From the NCBI RefSeq assembly GCF_001467955.1, contig NZ_LNYR01000012.1:372878-408009 (forward strand): a stretch of DNA of 35,132 bases. Direction: 5' to 3'. Positions 14,897 through 25,300 of this stretch are shown piece by piece (positions within the stretch are counted from its first letter, which is position 1; each line of letters begins with the position of its first letter). Origin of the DNA: Legionella quateirensis (lineage in GTDB: Bacteria > Pseudomonadota > Gammaproteobacteria > Legionellales > Legionellaceae). The notes under the pieces were generated by a model. It had not been told where the DNA came from. It did not search any database and saw only the letters and a list, made by a program, of their open reading frames with translations. The position numbers were made by a program, and so were the translations under genes.

Positions 14897-17800
14897 TTAA
14901 CCGGCGGTGAACTTACTATCATAATCCTGATTTGTACTGGCTTCAGAGTCCTGTTCCTCCTGACTTTTTAATTCCTGAGCTCGATCTGCTTGGATATTTT
15001 TCATATCAGCTAAACCGGCTTTAAATGAAATTGATTTTTCGATATGTTTCATTTGTTGTTCTAATTTTATCTCATGGTATTTTGTGATTATGTTTGCTCC
15101 GGTGACAAATCCTTCACGGACAGAGCCAACCACTCTTTGTACAAATCGTTTAAACTTGGTTAAAAACCCTTCTCCCTCTACTGCAGAGCCTATGGTTTCA
15201 ACAAATGTAGGATTAGTGGGTAAAGATTTAACTAGCTGAGATCTTTGCTCTATAGGAGTCTGCTCATTTGTCAGATCATTATTAATGCCTTGAATATAAT
15301 CTTTTACATGTTGATTTTCTGGAGGCAAATGCGAACTAAATTTATTTAATCGATAATGAGCTTGATACACGATCATATAATGTTCTACTGATTGATGGTC
15401 AAAAGCATGTAAACGATCATGAAGTTCGGTCCCAATATCGCTTACCTCCATTAATGACGGTTTATTTTTGTCATAAAAAGCTCTTACAGCTCGTTCATAT
15501 TGCTGAATTATTGGTGTATCCAAAAATGAATTCACAAGTATTTTCCTTAATTCAACTTCAAATTGCTCATCAACTAATGTACCGACTATGTCTTTAAGAT
15601 CTCTGGCTTCAAATGACTTTATCTGTTGATTCAATAATCCTATTTTGTCTTTCTTAATTTGAATTTGAATTTGAATATCTGCATTTGAAGGCATTAATTT
15701 TAATTTCAACTCCAGGTGTTCCAGTTCTTTTTCTGTTTGTTTCAAAAGGATATTGAGATAGTGCCCTTCATCTACTAATGCAAGCTTTTCTTCAAAAGAA
15801 ATATCCAACTCCAGTGCAACGGATAAAAAAAACTGATTAACTGTCGCGATTCCCTGATTCATTAGGGTGCCTGGTTTTAAACATAAAAAATCTTCTTCCT
15901 CAGATAATTTAAGTATATATTCTTTATACGCTATTTCCTTAATTGACCTGTATTCATGAGTTACGAGGTTATTCAACATACCGAGTATTTCTCCAGTCTG
16001 GGCTCCAACTCTGAATAATTGCTTTGACAATTCCTTTAAGACTTTGTAATTTTTTATGGTAAGCAGTTTATCGTCGTTTAATAATGCATTTAAACGATTT
16101 GCTTCATTTTGCATAAACTCCGGGTTTGCCAATTGCGTTCTGGAAAAATTCCGGAGTTTTTCTCGTGGCAGAGTAAAAATTCTATTATATTTTTCGGCCA
16201 AATATACTCTGGCTTTTTCTAACTGTGGAGATGCTGCATGCAAATATTTAGCCCCCAGTTTTATACCTCTTACCGCTACTGATTGGCCTTGGGCAGCCTC
16301 TTCTGTTGATTCCTTTTGTTCAATTGTCGCATCTGATGCCTCAGAAAGACTCAAATCTGCCGGTTTTAATATTTCTACTTTTGCTCGCTTCAAAACATCC
16401 TGTAATTCTGCAGTATCTGCTTTATCATAATCAATAGTTTGTACAAATGAACTAATATCTACTATTTGGTTTATTAAAGATTCGTAATGCGCTTTAATCT
16501 CCGGTGAAATATTGCTCAATATTCCTTTAAGTTGACTTGCTTCATTTTGTATCTCCATAATCAATCGTACCTGAGATACTAAACTGTCATTGTGACTCAA
16601 TTGCTCAAATCTGTTTAAAGCATGTTCCAAATGATATAGACCGTTTTCTATCATTTTAATCTGGCGAACAATAAAAGGCTCACTATCAACAAGGTCATAC
16701 AAAGGCTGTGTATCGGGTTTATTCAGATAGTCTTGCACATGAGATGAAAACTGGTTTTTAGTCATTGAAGTAAACCGATCTTTCATCAAACGTATATATG
16801 AAGATAACTTCAATTCCTGTACTGATGAAAAAATACCACGCACCGAATTCATTGATGAAGATTCAGCCGGTTTTAATTCACCAGGCCCCGGTGGAGTGTG
16901 CTCGGATTGATTGATGATATAAAGCTCTTGAGCTTTAAATCTCTGTTCTTTATCTATTCTAAGAATCTCTTCAAGATTAGCATCGGGTGTCAATCCAACT
17001 CTCGCTTCATTGACAACTTCGATATTTAAACGATGTAACTTATTTTGATCTTTCAAAAATCTATCTATTAACGACTCTTGTTTCAGTAGTTGTTTAATGG
17101 AAATTTTTTGTTCTTGAGTACTCTCCATAGTTTCAGTTTCAAGTTGATTCAGTACAGTAACAAACTCATTGGATAGTTCCATGTTGATATGAGACATTGG
17201 TTCCTGAATATGAGCAAAGGCTATTCTAAGTTTGGCTAGATCCTCTTGGTCAATATCGGCTAATGATTTCCCTTGATATTGGTGAAGGATTTCAAAAAAT
17301 TTTCGTGAATAGCTCTGCTGGTCTTCATTTTGAAAGAGATCAATCCAAATGTGTTTTTTAACTTTTTGTAGATTTTCATCCCTTACACCGGATAAATCAG
17401 ATGATAGAGGAATACTCTTCAGACCTGGATCAGCCTTATGCACAATGATCTCATTTACTTTGCGATTTACGGCATCAATTTCTTTCACGATAGAAGATGA
17501 AAGAAGACCGGGTTTCAGATAATTACGAACCTCTAATTCATCAATTAATGATATAAATTGAGGATAATCTCGCTCCATCCATTGTTGATAAGCCTCTATG
17601 GTTTTTGTTTGAAGTCGATTTCCTTCATGATTTAATTTTTTAACTAATTCAATGAACGAAACTAAAGCATGCATTCCTCGATAATAGTTAACAAATGTTC
17701 CCTGATTTTCAAATAACCTCTCGGCGACTAAAGTAATTGAATCAATTTGAGATTCAGTTATTTTAACTTTAGTTTCATCTCTAATAATCTGTGGATCTAC

Positions 17801-20800
17801 AGTTCTCGATAACGAGTTTAAGAGCAATGGCACCTCAGCCAAGAATGTAACTAAAGTAGAAGAATCAGAAACATTAGGATCATTGGATTGTAAAATGTCA
17901 AGTCCTCTTCCCAAAAAACTACCTGTTGTTTTTGCCACGTCTTGAAGTGAGAATTGATTCATCCAACCAGTATTTTGAATCAGATTCTGTGCCCCCCTTA
18001 TCATTGGAACAATGTAGTCATAATTATTCTGAATGATCCTGCTGACTTCCGGAGTAGCATCTCGTAACAGTTCCACCGACTTATAAATCTGAGAAACAGC
18101 CACCATACCTTGATGAGCTAACACAATTTTATCAATCGTTGAAACAGTTTGAGTATTCATTTTATTGACAATCTGTATCGCAGATTCTGCATAATACATG
18201 CTGTTTATTACTCTTTTAATTGCAGCTATCTGAGGAGGATCGTTATCAAAATTAACATAAGGAACACCATTTGATTGTGAATCTAAAGAATGAGCCAAAG
18301 GAGCTGATAATGAAGATTGAAGATGATTTAGCAATGTTGCTCTGGCCTCAGCAATTTGTTTCGCATAATCTACTGAGCTCTGCAGCTCTGTCTGTTCTTC
18401 TGCTACAGTTAGCACTTCTTCAGTTAGTACTCCTTCAGTTAGTACTCCTTCAGTTAGTGCTCCTTCAGTTAGTGCTCCTTCAGTTAGTGCTCCTTCAGTT
18501 AGTGCTCCTTCAGTTAGTGCTCCTTCAGTTAGTACTCCTTCAGTTAGTACTCCTTCAGTTAGTGCTCCTTCAGTTAGTGCTCCTTCAGTTAGTACTCCTT
18601 CAGTTAGTGCTCCTTCAGTTAGTGCTCCTTCAGTTAGTGCTCCTTCAGTTAGTACTCCTTCAGTTAGTGCTCCTTCAGTTAGCACTCCTTCAGTTGGTAC
18701 TCCTTCAGTTGGTACTCCTTCAGTTGGCACTCCTTCAGTTGGCACTCCTTCAGTTGGCGCGACTTCAATCGCTGTTGCTTCAATTTCATTCTCCTGAGCA
18801 GCAACAGGTTGAGGGAGTTGTTGAGGTACAGTATTATCTAATTGTTTTAATCTTCCCACTTCAGACATATCTGCAGAGCGGTAATTGATACCCGATAAAA
18901 CAGTACTGTACTCAGTAATTTGACTAATAACAGGAGCTAAGGTGCTGCGTGCCGCGGGTGAAAGTGCTGTTATCGTATTTTTTAACTGATAGGCAGCTTT
19001 AACAATCGCAATAAATAATTTTGTCTGACTCACAACGCCAAAATCATTGTTCGCATTTTCAAAAATCGACAATGAGTTTTGTAAATTTAATAATGCATTT
19101 TCAAGGTTTTTAATATGTACAACCAATTCTGGCTCATCATTATTAATCGTATGGGGTGGTTGCTCCCGAAAATACTCCTGATTTGCTTCAGATAAATGAC
19201 GATTCAATAATGTTCTGATATTTGTTCTGGTAGTATCCACTTTCTCAGATAAATGCAAATCTTGAAGATAGGTGATATTGCCGCGTAAATTGTTTAAGGA
19301 AGAGGCCTGGAACGCAATCAATTCCCCAGGATGAACCATGTCTTTAAGCGAAGGTTGTTTTACCTCTTTTTGTAATTCATTAGTTCGATCCTCGACCCGA
19401 ACAGCCAGGGTGGCATCTGTTGACAATCCTGCTTGTCCCTCCAATGTAACACGTGCAGATTCAGCCACAGTAAATTTTAATTGTTCTGTTTTAATTTGTT
19501 CCATGAACAAATGAAGCATTGACTCTTCATGAAGAAAAAGATTATCAATATCCCCATTTCCGTAAAAACCTCCAACATAACCTGCTGCACCCGTAGCTAA
19601 AGCACCTAAAGCTAAAACACCAAGAGACATCTCTCCATTAGATATAGCGTTGGAAACGAAGGATGAAGCAGCTATAGTTGTAACAGCTGCAGCTGATTTA
19701 GATAAAGCCCCAGTCGCCATGCTCCACCATGATGAACTTTTCGGACCAACGGTATTTAAAATACCGGTGAGTTTATTTTCAAGATCCAGATTGGCATGAG
19801 CTAATGCAATTTGGATGTCAGGATATATTTGTCTTAATTCAATACGATCAGACTCTGTAATGTCACTGAATGAATTTCCTTTGTATTGTTCCAAAATTGT
19901 AAAAAAACGCTTAACAGATGCCATATTGTTACGTGCAACAGAAATAGCCTCTAAATGTTCAACCTGACTGGCCTCAATTCTTTGCTCTCTGATTGGTGCT
20001 AAAGCGTCTATAGTCTGAATTCGATCATCAATATCAAGTGAGGATTCAGATAATTGTTTATTTATCTCCTTTGCTAACCGATCTGCTGACTCACATAGGT
20101 TATCACTGAGCAAACCTGATCTCAGGTAGTTTTGACGTTCAAATTGGTCTATGGTCAGAATAAATGAACCTAAATAATGATTTGACCAGGAAATGTATTT
20201 TTGCATTGAGTCTCTGGTAAATTCAAAATCATTATCTTGAATTGATTTTAGCCATCCTAATAAATCATTAATCGCTTTTGATTCTTCGAGAGTTTTTACG
20301 CTTAATTTCTGGAGAAATAAATTTCCTTCTAGATCCTTTAATAATGAAATAACCAATTCAGATCTTTCTTGCTTTTCTTGTGGGGTTAATTGCGATTTTT
20401 TAGAGTCAGCTGCAAAATTCATTACTCGCGACAATTTGGAAAGTGCATCTAAAAGTGGATTCGGTTTAGTCTCAGTTTCTGTGGTAATAGGTCCGATTAA
20501 CTCTGTTCCCTGATTAATGATATAACTTGCTTGCTCAGTGACTTCCATTTCAGTAAATTCACTAACCCAGCCCGATTTTTTTATTGCATCATAAGTTGCC
20601 GTAAATGCCGGCTCAATTAAACTGTAATTTTCAGCGATTAAAGATTGTATTTCTGGTGTGGCGTCATTAAGTGACGCTAAAGATTTATATACCTGAATTA
20701 ATGCTTTAACATGCTTAGGAGCTGCTTTTGTTTTGGCCCAGAAGGTAGAGTTATCTGTATTTTCCCAAATTTTTAATGCTTCCTCAGCATGATATAAAGC

Positions 20801-21067
20801 ATTAATGACTTTTTTAATTGCAGCAATTTGTCCTGGATCATCTGCAAAATCAATAAAGGGTTCACCTTCTTTCCTAGGTTTTAATTTGTCAGTCAGGCAC
20901 TTTTCTAATTGACTTTGCAAGGATTGGAGTAATGAGTTTCTGGCTGTATTAATTTTCTGTGACAATGTTAAAGCTATAGGAGGTGAATCAACCGGATTAT
21001 TTGAATCGACTCCTGGTTTTGTATTAACAACTTCAGCCGAAGTGCCTATTTCGTCTGTTTTGGGCAT
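14897..21067 (-). CDS. Giant internally duplicated coiled-coil protein, effector-like
   Basis: 2056 aa from the ATG at 21067 (GGGAG upstream; a TTG at 21136 is less likely). Mostly alpha-helical and charged. A block of about 650-700 residues occurs twice: one copy begins near residue 50 (DDPGQIAAIKKVIN) and the second near 920 (NDPPQIAAIKRVIN). Both contain DATPE, a GW...F helix, and end with a shared DISSFVQTIDY/SGINYRSAD-like region. Copy one alone holds an Ala/Gly-rich hydrophobic stretch (about 444-503) that could insert in a membrane. A 23-unit pentapeptide linker separates the copies (about 771-885). From about 1550 on is unduplicated coiled coil, ending in an acidic tail (EEQDSEASTNQDYDSKF). 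Very large coiled-coil proteins of this sort (SidH/SdhA type) are Dot/Icm substrates in Legionella. No family membership could be confirmed. Confidence 0.85.
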   Translation of the reverse strand: MPKTDEIGTSAEVVNTKPGVDSNNPVDSPPIALTLSQKINTARNSLLQSLQSQLEKCLTDKLKPRKEGEPFIDFADDPGQIAAIKKVINALYHAEEALKIWENTDNSTFWAKTKAAPKHVKALIQVYKSLASLNDATPEIQSLIAENYSLIEPAFTATYDAIKKSGWVSEFTEMEVTEQASYIINQGTELIGPITTETETKPNPLLDALSKLSRVMNFAADSKKSQLTPQEKQERSELVISLLKDLEGNLFLQKLSVKTLEESKAINDLLGWLKSIQDNDFEFTRDSMQKYISWSNHYLGSFILTIDQFERQNYLRSGLLSDNLCESADRLAKEINKQLSESSLDIDDRIQTIDALAPIREQRIEASQVEHLEAISVARNNMASVKRFFTILEQYKGNSFSDITESDRIELRQIYPDIQIALAHANLDLENKLTGILNTVGPKSSSWWSMATGALSKSAAAVTTIAASSFVSNAISNGEMSLGVLALGALATGAAGYVGGFYGNGDIDNLFLHEESMLHLFMEQIKTEQLKFTVAESARVTLEGQAGLSTDATLAVRVEDRTNELQKEVKQPSLKDMVHPGELIAFQASSLNNLRGNITYLQDLHLSEKVDTTRTNIRTLLNRHLSEANQEYFREQPPHTINNDEPELVVHIKNLENALLNLQNSLSIFENANNDFGVVSQTKLFIAIVKAAYQLKNTITALSPAARSTLAPVISQITEYSTVLSGINYRSADMSEVGRLKQLDNTVPQQLPQPVAAQENEIEATAIEVAPTEGVPTEGVPTEGVPTEGVPTEGVLTEGALTEGVLTEGALTEGALTEGALTEGVLTEGALTEGALTEGVLTEGVLTEGALTEGALTEGALTEGALTEGALTEGVLTEGVLTEEVLTVAEEQTELQSSVDYAKQIAEARATLLNHLQSSLSAPLAHSLDSQSNGVPYVNFDNDPPQIAAIKRVINSMYYAESAIQIVNKMNTQTVSTIDKIVLAHQGMVAVSQIYKSVELLRDATPEVSRIIQNNYDYIVPMIRGAQNLIQNTGWMNQFSLQDVAKTTGSFLGRGLDILQSNDPNVSDSSTLVTFLAEVPLLLNSLSRTVDPQIIRDETKVKITESQIDSITLVAERLFENQGTFVNYYRGMHALVSFIELVKKLNHEGNRLQTKTIEAYQQWMERDYPQFISLIDELEVRNYLKPGLLSSSIVKEIDAVNRKVNEIIVHKADPGLKSIPLSSDLSGVRDENLQKVKKHIWIDLFQNEDQQSYSRKFFEILHQYQGKSLADIDQEDLAKLRIAFAHIQEPMSHINMELSNEFVTVLNQLETETMESTQEQKISIKQLLKQESLIDRFLKDQNKLHRLNIEVVNEARVGLTPDANLEEILRIDKEQRFKAQELYIINQSEHTPPGPGELKPAESSSMNSVRGIFSSVQELKLSSYIRLMKDRFTSMTKNQFSSHVQDYLNKPDTQPLYDLVDSEPFIVRQIKMIENGLYHLEHALNRFEQLSHNDSLVSQVRLIMEIQNEASQLKGILSNISPEIKAHYESLINQIVDISSFVQTIDYDKADTAELQDVLKRAKVEILKPADLSLSEASDATIEQKESTEEAAQGQSVAVRGIKLGAKYLHAASPQLEKARVYLAEKYNRIFTLPREKLRNFSRTQLANPEFMQNEANRLNALLNDDKLLTIKNYKVLKELSKQLFRVGAQTGEILGMLNNLVTHEYRSIKEIAYKEYILKLSEEEDFLCLKPGTLMNQGIATVNQFFLSVALELDISFEEKLALVDEGHYLNILLKQTEKELEHLELKLKLMPSNADIQIQIQIKKDKIGLLNQQIKSFEARDLKDIVGTLVDEQFEVELRKILVNSFLDTPIIQQYERAVRAFYDKNKPSLMEVSDIGTELHDRLHAFDHQSVEHYMIVYQAHYRLNKFSSHLPPENQHVKDYIQGINNDLTNEQTPIEQRSQLVKSLPTNPTFVETIGSAVEGEGFLTKFKRFVQRVVGSVREGFVTGANIITKYHEIKLEQQMKHIEKSISFKAGLADMKNIQADRAQELKSQEEQDSEASTNQDYDSKFTAG
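18413..18757 (-). repeat. Minisatellite of 23 x 15 bp inside the giant gene
   Basis: Twenty-three tandem 15-bp units encode the pentapeptide P/L-T-E-G-V/A. Five PTEGV units are followed by LTEGA/LTEGV units and a final LTEEV. Unit length is a multiple of three, so slippage changes linker length without breaking the frame. Variants of the 15-mer (GTGC, GTAC, GGTAC, GGCAC forms) are interspersed, which suggests repeated local duplication. Confidence 0.97.
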
Positions 21068-21279
21068 TTTTTTGTCTCCCGCTCTGATAATATAATTATA
21101 GACTGGAGTGCAACAACAAGATCGATTTTTTATCAATTAAGGTTAAATACAAACACATCTCACTTCATTTAAGTGAATATTGATGTTTAAATAATTCATG
21201 AAATCGTAGCGCTCATAAGAATTAAGCTACCGGAATAATAAATTTATTAGAAAAAGCGGCACTTACCCGATGTGTAGAA

Positions 21280-21295
21280 CAATGTGTACACATTG
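21280..21295. promoter_or_regulatory. Perfect 16-bp palindrome CAATGTGTACACATTG
   Basis: It lies in the 328-nt divergent gap between the giant-protein gene and the dioxygenase gene, about 100 nt before the dioxygenase start. TGTGTA also occurs 12 nt earlier (21271). This is the form of a dimeric repressor operator, and it could control either or both genes. No regulator gene is adjacent. Confidence 0.4.
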
Positions 21296-21395
21296 AATGC
21301 AATCACAAACCTATCTTAAGACACCCTTTGATTTTAAAAAAAATTTGATCCATAGTTTACTATCGAATAAAAGGAGTAGAACAAGGATTAATTAA

Positions 21396-22385
21396 ATGAG
21401 TGACTTCCAAATCGAAGAATCTTTTCCAACCCTTATTACCCCCAAAAAACACTCAAAATTTAATGACGTTATTGAGGAACTTCAAGCCAATAAACCGAAG
21501 ATAGAACAATTACTTCTTAAAAATGGTGCATTACTTTTTCGGGGCTTCCCAGTCAATACTCCGGAACAGTTTTCACATTTTATAGAAACACTCAAACTGG
21601 GTAATTTTGTAAATTACCAGTTGGGGGACAGCCCTCGTGATAAGGTAATAAATAAAGTCTACACCTCTACAGAAACTCCGGCAGCAATCCATCTCCCACT
21701 GCATCAGGAGCTTTCTTATATTAAAAAGTTCCCTCGACATATTTATTTTTTTTGTCAAATTGCGCCAAAACATCAGGGGGAGACCATTATTGCTGATGCA
21801 CGAGAGGTTTATAAGTCTCTTAAACCAGAATTTATACAGTGTTTTCAGGAAAAGGGCTTAACCTATGTGTCACATTACTATTACAAAGACAAATTATTGA
21901 GAACCCTGAATCGATTTGCTCGTTCACACAAATCATGGATGGAAGTTTTTGAGACGCATGATAAAGCTGAGGTTGAAGACATCTGTCGAAATAATGAGGT
22001 TTCTTTCCGTTGGTTACGTTCCGACTGGATTGAGTTAAAACAAAAGAGACCAGCAGTGATGGATCATCCCATCACTCATGAAACGGTATGGTTCAATCAG
22101 GCTCATCTTTTTGATTTCAATCCCAGATTACTCGGTTTGCTGAATTATATTGGAGCGAAAATTCTTTATTGTCGCCCCTCAACATCACTACATGAAATAC
22201 GATTTGGCGATGACAGCCCTATTCCTCGTCATTATCTTTATCATATTCTCGATGTATTAGATAAAAAAACCGTTGCCTATCCCTGGCAAAATGGTGATGT
22301 AATGGTATTGGATAATATTCTCGCAATGCATGGCAGAGCACCGTTTAAAGGAAAGCGCCGAATATTAACCGCCCTGACCATTTAG
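21396..22385 (+). CDS. TauD/SyrP-like Fe(II)/2-oxoglutarate dioxygenase
   Basis: 329 aa. The iron triad is His103-x-Glu105 (LPLHQELSY) and the distal His312 (LAMHGR), with Arg314 or Arg321 placed to bind 2-oxoglutarate. Early GALLFRGFPV (44-53) and the HQE form place it in the TauD/TfdA clan near SyrP-like, NRPS-associated hydroxylases. SyrP hydroxylates Asp tethered to a carrier protein. The gene converges on an NRPS (7 nt between stops) whose pocket looks Asn/Asp-like, which fits a beta-hydroxylation role; that link is inference. Start supported by AAGGA 8 nt upstream. A single-gene unit under a possible palindromic operator. Confidence 0.88.
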   Translation: MSDFQIEESFPTLITPKKHSKFNDVIEELQANKPKIEQLLLKNGALLFRGFPVNTPEQFSHFIETLKLGNFVNYQLGDSPRDKVINKVYTSTETPAAIHLPLHQELSYIKKFPRHIYFFCQIAPKHQGETIIADAREVYKSLKPEFIQCFQEKGLTYVSHYYYKDKLLRTLNRFARSHKSWMEVFETHDKAEVEDICRNNEVSFRWLRSDWIELKQKRPAVMDHPITHETVWFNQAHLFDFNPRLLGLLNYIGAKILYCRPSTSLHEIRFGDDSPIPRHYLYHILDVLDKKTVAYPWQNGDVMVLDNILAMHGRAPFKGKRRILTALTI

Positions 22386-22392
22386 CGTAGAA

Positions 22393-25300
22393 TTATACTT
22401 TAACCTGTGTCATGAACTGAATAATGTCCTGACCCAGACTTTCAAGAAAGGGGGCGCTAAGATTGCCTGAAATAATCAGAAGCGCTTTATTCTCTTTATT
22501 TCGTTCGAACCAAATATTTAAAATATTTTTATCGACCATTCGATCACCTTGATGTGATTTTACTGGTTCCAAATCTAAAGCAAATATTTTTTTATCGTTC
22601 TGATTTGAAATAAAATTATTCATAATATTAACATTAATAAAAAAACAATTCGTTTTGCTTGCAGTGAAGACTCTGAAGAACATTCTCAATACTCGATAAT
22701 CCAACTGATACTTTGAGAAAAATCGCGTATAAATCCTCGATAAACCACTGGTTAATGCATTGCTGATCTTATTATTTTTCCAACCTTTCTTTAATAAACA
22801 TCCCAATTTAACTATGATTGGGCACGATTGATGTGGCGATGTATCAGTAATTGATTGTTGGACTGCCCGTGATAACGCAAGAAAATCTGATGAATGATCC
22901 AAATTGATCTTGAGAATATCTGAACGGACGAAAAGACCTATTGCCCTATCGTACTCTTCATTATCACGTGTGGATTTAACAAGATTAATTGATATCAGTT
23001 GCTTCTTGTTTTTTAATATATAAGGTTTTACGCAAATCGAAGCGGCCGCAGTCAAACTATCCGTCAGACATAATCGATGTTGAGAGCAGAATGTTTCCAG
23101 TTGTTCAATCAGTGCGTCCGATATATCAAACTGACAGGTATTTACAGAGCCACCTTTTTTAATGATATGTTCTTTAGGAAAATATAAGTACGGTATATCG
23201 TTCAGATACTGTTCCCAAAAGTCCATATTTTTTTTCATTTCATTTTGGGTTCTGTGAATATCCTTCACTACATAATCTTTGAACTGACTTCTATCAGAAT
23301 AAATGGGTATCTCTTTATTGTGCAACGAAGCCAGATAAAAATTTGACATGTTACTAAAAAATATTCCGGGAGATACTTCGTCACTGATCAAATGCGAAAG
23401 TGCTATCTGCAGTTCGAATCGTTCATCGCCCAGTCGAAATAATCGAAGCCTGAATAAATGATTGTTTTTTTTCCAGGAACAATGCTGCAATACATCCAGA
23501 GAATGAATCAAGGCATCTTCTTGTTGCTCGGAAGACAAATCCTGGATATCGATTTCCTCTATTTTAGGAGGGGGCAATTGTTGTCCTTGTTGAATTGGAG
23601 CAAAACGGTGAATACGATAACCAAGAATTGGATCATGTTTACATACACAACCTAAAGCGGCATTCAGACAGTTTATATCGAGTGCACCTCGAAATCGTTT
23701 TCTATCGATAATGTTGAGTATTTTGGCTTTAGGATAAAATGCTCTCATTAACCAAAATAAAAACTGTAATTCACTTAAAGGAATGACGTGATAATCCGAT
23801 GAGACATGAGCGCTATTCTCATCTGGATCAGAAATAGGATGTGCTTTTTCAAGCCATTTAGCTAATTCAACAACGGTTGGAAAACTGTAGATATCCTTTA
23901 ATCGAATATCCTTTTTTAAACTGGATCTTATCTTGGTAAGAATACGTGCAGCAGCCAGTGAATTCCCGCCCAAATCAAAGAAATTCTGTTCAATACCAAT
24001 ATTTGTTACATTAAGCGCCTGCTCCCATATCGTTTTAAGAGTGTATTCTAACTCGGTACCAGTAAACACGTTCTGATGAGTGATCATTGAGTTTATTTCA
24101 GGGAGTTTTTGACGTTCAATTTTACCATTGGAAGATAATGGAAGAGCCGATAAAATCTCAAAGAAGGAAGGAACCATGTATTCAGGAAGATGCTCGTGCA
24201 AATAAAGTCGTAACCTGTTCTGATTTAATTCGATTGAATTTTGCGGAACACAATAAGCTATCAATTGCTTTTCTGATGTTGGCGTATTGTCTCGTTTTTT
24301 TGCAATAACAGCTACTTCTTTCATGCCCGGATAAGTCATCAAGCACGCTTCAATTTCCTCTGTTTGAATTCTAAAACCTCGAATTTTAACTTGATTGTCT
24401 TTACGCTCTACAAATTCAATAGTTCCATCGGGTAAAAAGTGACAATAGTCCCCTGTTTTATACAAGCGATCAGAACTATTATCACTAAAGGGATCTTTGA
24501 TAAAATTTTTTTCAGTGCTCTCTTTACGATTTAAATACCCTTTTGCAACACCTTTTCCACCAATATACAGCTCCGCTATTTCACCTGGTGGTACAGGATT
24601 CAGATGATCATCAAGAATATACAGTTGAGTGTTCAAAGCCGGCCTGCCGATAGGTATTTTATCTTTAAACTGATCGATATTATTTATGTCAACTTTAAGC
24701 CATGATGTCGCAACAGTTGCCTCTGTTGGTCCATATTCACAAAACATGATTTGTTCAGGAAATTGTTGCAACCAATCTTCGAGATCTTTAACAAAAAGTG
24801 AGTCGCCACCAAATACAATATACCTTAAGTACAGGCATTTTTTTTCATTTAATACAGCCTCTTTTAAATTTCTAAAATGACCTGGAGTCGATTTCATTAT
24901 GGTCACACGATGCTGCGCTAAATGAGCCATATATAAATACGGATCTTTTTTGGTTTCAGTAGGACAGATTACTATTTGCGCCCCTTGCATCATGGGAAAA
25001 AGAGTATTGGCTACGGCAAAATCAAATGAAATAGAAGAAGAAAAATCAAAAATATCTTCATGATGTACTGCCAATGCCTTACTGAACCAATGAATAAAGT
25101 ACAAAACATTATTGTGTGTAATCATGACACCTTTAGGAACTCCAGTTGATCCAGAGGTGTAAATGATATAAGCCAAGTCATCGGGTTGATTCACATGAAC
25201 CGGATTATTTATTGAATAATTACTTAGTTCGGAACGCTGTTTATCAAAACACCATAGATGCGCATTAATACCTTCAAACAATTTTTTCTCACTAGATTGT

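Noticed and set aside
18271..18888. 205-codon plus-strand frame very rich in Leu-Leu-Gln-Leu
   Set aside because: It is the antisense reading of the 15-bp minisatellite in the giant gene; its low complexity comes from the repeat.
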